A DNA stretch of 64,000 bases from contig BDSI01000094.1 of assembly GCA_003117195.1 (NCBI GenBank), positions 62,001 to 126,000 of the forward strand, read 5' to 3'. Below the pieces are notes generated by a model, which made no database searches, was not told where the DNA came from, and saw nothing but the letters and a program-made list of their open reading frames with translations. The translations under genes and the position numbers were made by a program. Positions 57,101 through 64,000 of the stretch are shown here, piece by piece; position 1 is the first letter of the stretch; each line of letters begins with the position of its first letter. The stretch is from Eudorina sp. 2006-703-Eu-15 (lineage: Eukaryota; Chlorophyta; Chlorophyceae; Chlamydomonadales; Volvocaceae).

Positions 57101-60100
57101 GCAGGGGTCCCCGCAGCGGCGCAAAGTCGATGGACGCCCGGCCCGTGCGTTGATATGCCGTACGTACGACACCGTGAGCTGGACGAGGGTACTCCAGGGA
57201 GCCACGACCGCCGCCGCCGCCGTCGCCACCGAGATCAGCGGTGGCTCTCAGCGGCGCGAAATCGATGGACGCCCGGGCCGTGCGTTGGTGCGCACCACCG
57301 CCACCGCCACCGGCGGAAGTGAAATCGACAGAGCGTCGGTGGGGCGCGGTGGCGGCGGTGCCGGTGGCGCTGGCATTGTCGTACGCTCCAGGAGGGCCAT
57401 CGATGGACCTCCGGGAGGGCCCCTGCTGATCGTGGTCGCCGGCGTCGCCGCCTTGCCTGCGTTTGTACGACAAGGCGTGCGTGGTGGAGAGCACCGCCTC
57501 TTCCTACGGCATCTATGCAAGCTGGATTTGGATCCCGAGCACATTTGGGTTTGGTTTGGTCTGGTTTGGATTGGATTGATTGGTCAGGGATGCAATCGAC
57601 CAACGATCACCCGCGTGGGAGCTCTAGGTGAGTTCTCAAATCAGCAGCCCGCCCGCGGCGCCCTAGGGTAGGGTCGGGAGGTCGGGACTGAAATCCAACT
57701 GAATCCAACTACTTACGGCTCGCATCCCACGCCTGCGCGAGGCTGTCCTCTAGGGTTCCGTCCCCCTCTCTCGAAGGCCCTGCCGCCCAAACTGCCCACG
57801 TCGCACCCCCGCGAACCACACACGCACCGACCTCCCCACCGCCTTGCTCCTCCAACCCGTCAAACAACCCACAACCGTCACTCACAACCGTCACTCACAA
57901 CCGCCACTCACAACCGCCACTCACACACAAGGGGGAAACTCACCCGTCCCCATCCTCGCTCTCCGCTTCGTCGTCGCTGTCCTGCGGGTCCGTACGTACA
58001 GACACCGTACAACTCATCAGGCAAGATGAGAGAAAAACACGGTGATATGTGCGAGCGCGCGTGGCCGTTTATTTTCCGCGATCCTCCATCCATCCAGATA
58101 ACGATGATGATGATTAGGATGATGATAACACGGTAGTAATGCGACAATCACACGCACAGACAGCGCCCCTGGAAGTCCGAGAAAATATGTATATGTATCA
58201 TTTAGGTATTCATTTGTATCTCCCCGGCGTGTCAACACCGCAGAGGAGGGCCTCCTAAACCGCCGGCACCCGGCCTCCCTATATATCCTGCCTGGCAGCT
58301 CACGCAGCCCCTCTCCCACTCCCCACTCGAGCCCCTCACGCCCTCACTCCCACTGTCCCACACAACATACCTCCATGATCACCAACGGCCGGCTGCACAG
58401 CACTCTCAGCACGGGGCCCGGCAGCGCCAGGGGCAGCAGCAGCGCCGCGCGCCGCGTGAGCTCCACCCGCCGTACCAACCACCATTCGTACGCGATGCAG
58501 GACAGCTGTACGACGACGGCCTCGACCAACAAGATCGCTAGAAGGGCTGTGCGGTTGTGCGTGTCGGATGAATGTAATAAGCGGGCAGGGCGGGCAGGGT
58601 ATTTTTGAGGCACTGTTGTTAAGGTTGCGCGTCACGGCACCAGTACGGCAGCAGTACGGTAGCAGTACGGCATCAGCACGGGGAGATGCGCATGCCTGGA
58701 GGCACAGCATGACTGTAGGACGTCGCAGCTTGGGTCGGTAAGCAGATGGCAGCGCGGGCGAATTACCTACCACACCTACACCCCCCTGCATGCCGCTCCT
58801 ACGGACACGCCCCCACTCTGTCAGGACCTTCCGTCGGTGGGGCGGGTCCGCTGTCGCATTCTTTCAGGCATCAGGCATCCATTCATCTATCCCCGTCCAT
58901 TCTGCCTCAGGGCCACCGCCGGACACCACCCCCGGCCTGAGCCGCCTCCAGTCGAATGAGCCCCGTTGGGCCCCAACGAAGCCCGAACCCGAACCCGAAC
59001 CGCACCCGCCCCCGCACCCGCCCCCGCACCCGCCCCCGCACCCGCCCTCGCACCCGCCCCCGCCCCCGCACCCGCACCCGCCCCCGCAACCGCCCCCGCA
59101 CCCGCCCCGCAACCGCCCCCGCCCCCGCACCCGCCCCCGCAACCGCACCCGCCCCCGCACCGCACCGGACCGCACCATCCCACCACCTGGGCCCCTCCTC
59201 TGGAGAACCGAAACCCCCCCCGTGGGCCACTCCCTTCGTCTGATCGTCTCCCTCACTAAAACCCACACCCCACACCCCCGGCCCCACACACCCTGCCTCC
59301 CACACACCCGGCCCCACCCCAGACTCACTCCATTCCAACTTGGACACGTCGTCCCAGGCCAGGTCAGCCACGTAGTCCAGGCTCAGGCTGTACGACCGGA
59401 ACATGGCCCAGGGCCCGTTGGCTTGTACGAACTGGAAGGCGCGCACGGCACTGCGGGGATTGCGCGGGTGTGTATGTGTGTGTGGGGGGGGAGTTGTCAG
59501 TTGTGCCAAGAGGCGGCCGCGGGGTAGGTGCCGCCGGCGACATGCGGCGGACGGACGGACGGACGGACCCGGAGGAGGAGGGCGTACAGGGCGCCACCTC
59601 CTGCCGTGGCACTGAATTACGACTGAGAGGGCGCCTCCGTCCAGGATACATAGATCGTTGGGCTTGTGGGCTTGAGGGCGCGGTGTGTATGGTTCGGATG
59701 CCTGGTGCGGTGTTTTCATGGCTTTGATGAAATTAGGTTTGTAAAGGTGGTCGGCCCCGCCCGCCCAGCACGGTGCGTACACGGGCCCCGACCCCCGATC
59801 GATCGAGTCCCGAGCAAGCACCCTCCTCTCCTTGTTAGATCTCGCCTCCTCTTTGGGGCCCCACCGTACCAGCCCGTTATTATCGCCACACGCTGGACAA
59901 ACGGATGGTTGTTATCAACGACGCGCATGGCAATCCACGTGATGACTACGAGACGACGACCGATGTTCCGAAGCCCAGGAGCGGCGTGGGCCGATGAATG
60001 AATCGATACGGGTAGGTACCGTAGGTCAGGGTTCGTGCGTGGGGCGCGGGTTGGTCCAGCACCGACCCTCCACGGACGCCCCACGCACCGCCCACCTGCC

Positions 60101-63100
60101 GTACATACCCTCCTCCCCCGCCCCTCCGCCTCCCCCGCCCCTCGCCCCCTCACCTGATGTCTCCCGCCAGTTTGTTGGCCCAGTAGAGCAGCTCCCGGCC
60201 CGCGGCCACGAATCGGTTGCCCAGCTGCCACACGCCGGCGCTCAGAGTCATCCAGCGGCCGGGGTCCACGTCCAGATAGAGCTGAGGATAGGGCGGTGGG
60301 GGCGGCGGAGGGGCGGAGGGACGGCGGGAGGGCGGCGGGGATAAGGCGGAGGGGTGGTGGTGGTAGGTATAGGAAATTGGTAGACATATCCAAACTGCGC
60401 GGGCGCGGGGGTTTAAGAGACGAGGAACGCGGGGGAGGTGGTGCGGCGAGGAGGTGCGGCGAGGAGGTGCGGCGAGGAGGTGCGGCGAGGAGGTGCGGCG
60501 AGGAGGTGCGGCGAGGAGGTGCGGCGAGGAGGTGCGGCGAGGAGGTGCGGCGAGGAGGTGCGGCGAGGAGGTGCGGCGTCGGGCAGAGTGGAGTTGGGGC
60601 GCAACCAGGTGGGCCACCCCAGCGAGAACACCGCCGTACGTCATCGCCGGCGCGGGAGGGAGGGAGGGGCCCATCCAATACGAGCACGTGACCCGTACCT
60701 GGTACGAGATCACTGGTTTCGTCCAGATGTCGTACAGCGCGCTCTGCGCCATTTTCCGAGGAGCCTGCGGTGGATGCATTGCAATACACACAGCCCGGCG
60801 GGGACGTTAGCAGCAGCAGCAGCAGCAGCAGCACCAAATTAATAGCAGACGTGGCAGTAGCAAGAGTGATGCCCCGGTCGGTCAACAACAACAAAATAGG
60901 CACAGGTGTCTCTAGGCGCAGCAGGCCAAGGTCGGTCGGTCTTGGTCAGCACGGCAACAGCAGGTGTCGGCAGCAGTGCAGTGGGCCCTATCTATCAGCA
61001 GCTACCGGTCAGCATCAGCTCACGGCCGGCCCAGGTCCGTCCCCAACTCCCCATGCACACGTGTGCCCCATACATGTCCCAGCAGGTCAGCACGGCGGAT
61101 CCCCGACACCTTGCTCGGCGGTCGGGCGCCCGCCGTGCCCCCACTCGCGCCACCGCGCAAGACCCCTCCCCCCTACTCCTCCCCCCCGCCCCCGGCCACA
61201 CGCGCACACACATAGCCGTACACCACGCACGCACGTACCCCCGCCCCCGCCGGCACGCCCAGGTAGACGGTCTGGTGGTACGACTCCAGGTCGTCCAGCG
61301 CCTCCCGCAGGTCGGTCAGGTGGGCAGTAAGGCCCACCTCGCACATGCTGACGGGCGAGATGCCGGGCCGGGTGCAGAACTCCGCCACCGTGGCCTTCAG
61401 GGAGGTCACCTGCGGTGGCCCACCCGGGCAGGCGGTGGGCGGTGGGTGGGAGGGGAGGAGGTCAGGCGGAGGGCGCGAGGGGAGGAAAGGCAGGCACAGG
61501 ATTATAGGAAATTGGTATTGGCAGATTTATTTATGATGCGCTGCAGCCAGAGCAAATATCCGATAAAGACTCGACCCCCAGGCGGAGGGGAGGAAAGGCA
61601 AGCGGAGGACAGGAGGGGGCGGGGAGGACAGTATCCCTCACAGCGGACAGGCAGAAGGGTATACTGTAGAGGCCGTTGACTGGGGAGATAGAAAGCAGCA
61701 AGTAAGCGCAACTAATAAAGCCCGGGTATTCGCCGCCGGGCGGGGTTGAGAGGGACGGAAGGAACTCGCCCCGCCCTCCCGGCAGTCTGGAGGATATCTC
61801 ACCACACCATGCTATGCAGGAAGTCTGCATGTTCAGGCAGTCTGGACCGTACCGGTATTAACGGCTTCCCAACCGACCTGGCAACGGTCCGCCGCGAGGG
61901 CGACACGGTGGATCTCGTGCACGTGGCCGTACTGCGAACTGATCAGGCTCATCAGTACCACGTAGCAGACCTGTACGGGCAACCGAGACAACGGGCGGCG
62001 TCGCGTCGCGTCAGGCGGCACACACATGCGTGGTCGGCAACGTCCGACACTTTGCCCAGTGCCCTTCAGGCCCGTCCCCCTGCCCATCCCATCACGCACC
62101 CCCGCACAGCCCCGCACAGCCCCGCACAGCCCCGCACAGCCCCGCACGGCCCCGCACCCCTCGCAGCAGCCCCTTCTCACCACGTGCGTCACCAGCATCC
62201 CCGCCAGCAGCAGCACTGTGTGCAGGTACAGCCGGTGGAGGGGCGCCTCCAGGGAGGGGCCGGTCAGCAGCTGGCGGGGGGGAGAGGGCGGCCAAGAGGG
62301 CGGGGCAGCGCGGGGCGGGGGGCCCAACCAGAGATGAGGTGAGTACGACCATGGGGCAGCTCGTGCGCATACCAAGGTCACAAAGTCCAACAGGCGCCCC
62401 TTGGCGTTGAGCGAAGTGCCCCTGACCACCGTCAACTGCCCCTCCCCCCATACCCCATGCCCCATGCCACGCGCCTGCTCCCGACGTGTTTTGCCGTACG
62501 TACCCGTGTCAGGCGCTTCAGCACCCGGGTCCGCCTCGCGTCCGTGGTCACGTCCACGCTGGTGACTGACGTGAAGTCGGACAGCGCGTCGGGGCCGCCC
62601 TGGCCCTGGCTGCCCTCGCCGTCGTCGTCGCCGATGCTGCTGCCGCCGCCGCCGCCGCCGCCGCCGTCCGGGCCGGTGCCCAGGGCCGCAGCTCCGCCGC
62701 CGCCCAGGGCCCCGGGTGCTCCGAAACCCTCATCCCGACCGCCACCTGGGGTCCCCGGGTTTCGGAGCCGGGGTCGGGGTCGGGGTCGGAAAGGGATCAC
62801 GGTCGAGGCTTGAGCGGCGAAGCCCACGCAACCCACACAACCCACATACCCCTTTAGGGCAAGGTGCCGTCAATGCGACCGCCCCACACACCTCTCCTCC
62901 TCCTCCTCCTCATAAACCCCCGGCCGCGACTGATCCGTCTAGGTTTCGTGCCGCCACCCAAACACCTCATCAACCACATGTGCCGTACCCCATCATGTGC
63001 CGTATACCTTTGTGCGCCATCTTGCCACCGACGGCATCCCTCGCTCTGTCAGAGAGGTCGTCGTCGCCGTCGGCACCGTCGGCGCCGCCGCCGCCGCCGC

Positions 63101-64000
63101 CGCCGCCGGTGGTTTCGGAGCGCGGGACACGGGAGATGGGGCTGTCCCGCAGTCGGTCGTCGTAATCCGGCGCGTCCTCCTCCAGCGGATCCACCAGCGG
63201 CACCGATGTGCGGCGGCGGATGCTCGGACCGCCCAACCCGCCGTCGCAGCCGCCGCCGCTCGCGTCCGCCAGCCCGCTTGCCAGGAGCTTCGTGCTGGCC
63301 CGTACGAGCAGTGTACGGGTGTGCTCGTCATCGGCGGCGGTGCCGCCGACGGCGCCGCCGCCGCCGCCGCCCAGTCTGCTGGCGGGACGGCTCATAGCGG
63401 CTGGTACGGCAACCAGCAGCGACTTGCGGGAGGGCTCTTTGGAGGGCGCGGCGCTGTTGTACAGTCGCTCCCGGGCGGCTGTCATCTGGCGGGAGAGGGA
63501 TCTGACCCAGGAGGCGATGAACTCGGACTGTGTGTGGGCGCGCTGCGGCGGGGGAGGGACGAAGGAGGGCGTGTGGCGGTGGCGGGGAGGGAGACCGCGG
63601 AGGGGAGGGACGGAGGAGGGCATTCAGGCACTGCAGAGGGGCACAGACGTGGGGGCCGTCCTTACACCTCATAGGGTTTAGACACACGTACATACACACG
63701 TACACACGTACACACCTACATATACACACATACACACGCACATACACACGCACATACGGGTGGGCTTCTTGTTAAACACACGCACATACACACATACGTA
63801 CACACATGAGCATTAGGAGCGATACGACGGCTTGAAAGGTTGGATTGCCGCCGAGTTGAAAGTTGAGGCCCACTAGGGTTGGTTCCACGGCGGCACCCCT
63901 CACCGAGTGCAGCCCGCTGCCCTTCTTGCCCTCGTCCTCGTCCTTTTCCTTGTCGTCGCCGTCACCGTCACTGTCGCCGCCGCCGCCGCCGCCCTCCACC
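51158..64000 (-). CDS. TMC-like ('tiny macrocysts' type) multi-membrane protein, 3' part
   Basis: Exons in phase: 64000-63802 (open), 63542-63008, 62745-62504, 62435-62373, 62270-62181, 61970-61878, 61409-61239, 60764-60699, 60281-60154, 59450-59329, 58546-58371, 57981-57944, 57456-56745, 56346-56218, 56105-56035, 54518-54383, 54125-53988, 53362-53250, 52575-52498, 52265 to about 51158; at least 1,468 residues. Membrane segments: LHTVLLLAGMLVTHV, LLAILLVEAVVVQLSCIAYEW, LLWAVALGVVGGLSYVW, LLHTLLLVATIVLFLWYGIF. Between them are soluble segments such as YDIWTKPVISYQ, WQLGNRFVAAGRELL, FRSYSLSLDYVADLAW and LRDEYDTLLYGGIAST, a series I associate with large PAS-containing TMC proteins abundant in volvocine algae. 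PAS exons would lie right of the window. The linker exon 57456-56745 holds repeated R-x-S-[IVL]-[DE] motifs. Uncertain: the donor after 56218, and the 3' end, where a strong GTGAGT at 51873 may remove most of the low-complexity tail. Confidence 0.6.
52944..53048 (+). repeat. GACCTGCTGACAGGCC minisatellite
   Basis: About six imperfect 17-18 bp units of GCTGACAGGCCGACCTGCTG in a TMC intron. Confidence 0.85.
54244..54345. other. AT-rich island inside an intron
   Basis: About 100 bp of A-rich plus-strand sequence (AAATTTAAAAACAACAAAAA, AATAATAATAAAAAC) in an otherwise GC-rich intron of the TMC-like gene. On the minus strand it contains GGTTTATTTCCTTTTTAC, reminiscent of the family B tail, so it may be an old T-tailed insert. 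Confidence 0.45.
54520..54550 (-). repeat. Family B-like tail at a 3' splice site
   Basis: On the minus strand GGGTGGGCTTCTTGTTGA is followed by ACACACACACACAG, whose final AG is the acceptor for the TMC exon starting at 54518. It is nearly identical to the 18 bp insert at 63758, but there the CA side forms a donor instead. Confidence 0.55.
54610..55815 (+). mobile_element. LINE 3' fragment, antisense in a TMC intron
   Basis: Plus-strand pieces read LLSRLWLSIRWENEHKEAFW, RLTVDGVPLLGNSHMRHARV, then in a second frame HHFWSCRVAQAVVGQLEARL, VWLAEPPPPVEQVVWDVVVL and AAIAAMETGRRFMAATL. These are the zinc-finger and C-terminal region of an algal LINE ORF. The same ORF region is present at 36.5-36.9 kb on the other strand, and both copies end CCGCTGTAAC (here 55804-55813). 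The RT domain is absent (5' truncation) and frameshifts are present. It enlarges the TMC intron 54519-56034. Confidence 0.75.
56130..56194 (+). repeat. Degenerate telomere-like repeats
   Basis: GGTTTTAGAGTTTGAAGG, then GGTTTTAGGGTTTGAATA, then GGGTTTTAGG. TTTTAGGG is the telomere repeat of Chlamydomonas, but only two units here match it well. The copies are interspersed with TTTGAA. It is located in a TMC intron (minus-strand gene). Confidence 0.5.
56347..56521 (+). repeat. 60 bp tandem repeat, ~2.7 copies
   Basis: GCGAGGGCGGGTGAGATGGC then GGCTGAGATGGTGTGGGTG repeats with an exact 60 bp period (56371 and 56431), then a shortened third unit. It begins right at the 3' splice site (polypyrimidine side) of the TMC exon starting at 56346. 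Confidence 0.85.
58978..59162 (+). repeat. CCCGCACCCGCC hexanucleotide-type array
   Basis: Around 30 units of CCCGCA/CCCGCC in a TMC intron. The antisense open frames through it (RTRPRTRP or GAGAGA) are artefacts of the repeat. Confidence 0.9.
60366..60405 (-). repeat. Family A intronic repeat
   Basis: TATAGGAAATTGGTAGACAT then ATCCAAACTGCGCGGGCGC (plus strand), in the TMC intron 85 nt upstream of the acceptor for the exon starting at 60281. Confidence 0.75.
60437..60578 (+). repeat. 13 bp tandem repeat GTGCGGCGAGGAG, ~11 copies
   Basis: Near-perfect 13 bp units with no spacers, in the same TMC intron. All frames stay open because 13 is not a multiple of 3, giving spurious RRGGAARRCGEEV frames. 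Confidence 0.95.
61477..61600 (-). mobile_element. Family A repeat with 16 bp flanking duplication
   Basis: The family A core (61501-61562: TATAGGAAATTGGTATTGGC ... CTGCAGCCAGAGCAAATATC on the plus strand) lies in a segment bracketed by perfect GAGGGGAGGAAAGGCA repeats (61477-61492, 61585-61600). This is the best evidence that family A copies were inserted with target duplication. It is sense-oriented, about 92 nt upstream of the TMC acceptor at 61409. Confidence 0.65.
62095..62156 (+). repeat. 10 bp tandem repeat CCCGCACAGC
   Basis: Six units of CCCGCACAGC/CCCGCACGGC in a TMC intron. Confidence 0.9.
63744..63789 (+). mobile_element. Family B micro-insert with 14 bp target-site duplication
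   Basis: An 18 bp insert GGGTGGGCTTCTTGTTAA (63758-63775) between two copies of ACACACGCACATAC (63744-63757, 63776-63789), close to the 5' splice site of the TMC exon ending at 63802. The CA-rich context means replication slippage must be considered. Confidence 0.55.

Noticed and set aside
58886..59821. Arg/Pro or Gly/Ala repeat protein frames
   Set aside because: Artefact of the CCCGCA/CCCGCC array. The real exon here is 59450-59329 on the minus strand.
60437..60578. CRISPR-like regular repeat
   Set aside because: Contiguous 13 bp units without spacers in a eukaryotic intron: a minisatellite, not a CRISPR array.
1..64000. tRNA, rRNA or prokaryotic promoter/ribosome-binding sites
   Set aside because: No cloverleaf with tRNA A/B boxes or rRNA segment was noticed on reading, and the spliced nuclear genes make bacterial signals irrelevant. 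A tRNAscan/Infernal run would be decisive for RNAs.

Overview
This is a nuclear window from a GC-rich, intron-dense eukaryote, most likely a green alga of the Chlamydomonadales and probably volvocine (related to Chlamydomonas, Gonium or Volvox). The case rests on gene content: a gametolysin-family (M11) secreted protein, a large multi-membrane protein resembling the algal 'tiny macrocysts' (TMC) family, a NIMA-related kinase, an ACX2-type acyl-CoA oxidase and algal-type LINE remnants. It also rests on form: many 50-400 nt coding exons joined by pyrimidine-rich GT-AG introns, alanine/glycine/glutamine homopolymers, and a TGTAA poly(A) signal of the algal kind. There is no prokaryotic operon logic. 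All gene models were spliced by hand, using donor and acceptor dinucleotides and checking reading phase across every junction.

Layout: 1-425 (-) is the 5' end of a NEK-like kinase that runs off the left edge. 2958-11373 (-) is a 13-exon major facilitator transporter with a probable organelle-targeting leader. 11.4-13.9 kb is intergenic and holds an inverted pair of degenerate element copies. 13898-18010 (+) is an 8-exon Coa1-domain protein, probably mitochondrial inner membrane. 19690-25298 (+) is a 12-exon secreted gametolysin-like protein whose zinc-protease motif is destroyed. 28254-35935 (-) is a 15-exon acyl-CoA oxidase. 36.4-44.6 kb is gene-poor, with a LINE fragment, several tandem arrays, a perfect hairpin and a pair of ~250 bp direct repeats. 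44687-46818 (-) is a 5-exon secreted protein of a family I associate mainly with bacteria. 47.5-48.4 kb is another LINE fragment. 51.2-64.0 kb (-) is a roughly 20-exon TMC-like membrane protein, open at the right edge, with a third LINE fragment antisense in one of its introns.

The genes do not form a pathway; they are ordinary scattered nuclear genes. The most interesting signals are in the introns. A short repeat (family A, core CTCTGGCAGCAGCGCAGTTT then GTCTACCAATTTCCTATA) occurs ten times in four different genes. It is always in the sense orientation, and eight of the ten copies lie 25-95 nt upstream of a 3' splice site. A second set (family B) consists of 18-135 bp inserts ending in a T-rich tract plus TAA and flanked by perfect 12-14 bp direct repeats; one of them duplicates a 5' splice site. 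Together they look like introner-like or retroposon activity that shapes introns. The other strong candidates are the catalytically dead gametolysin and the bacterial-like secreted protein.
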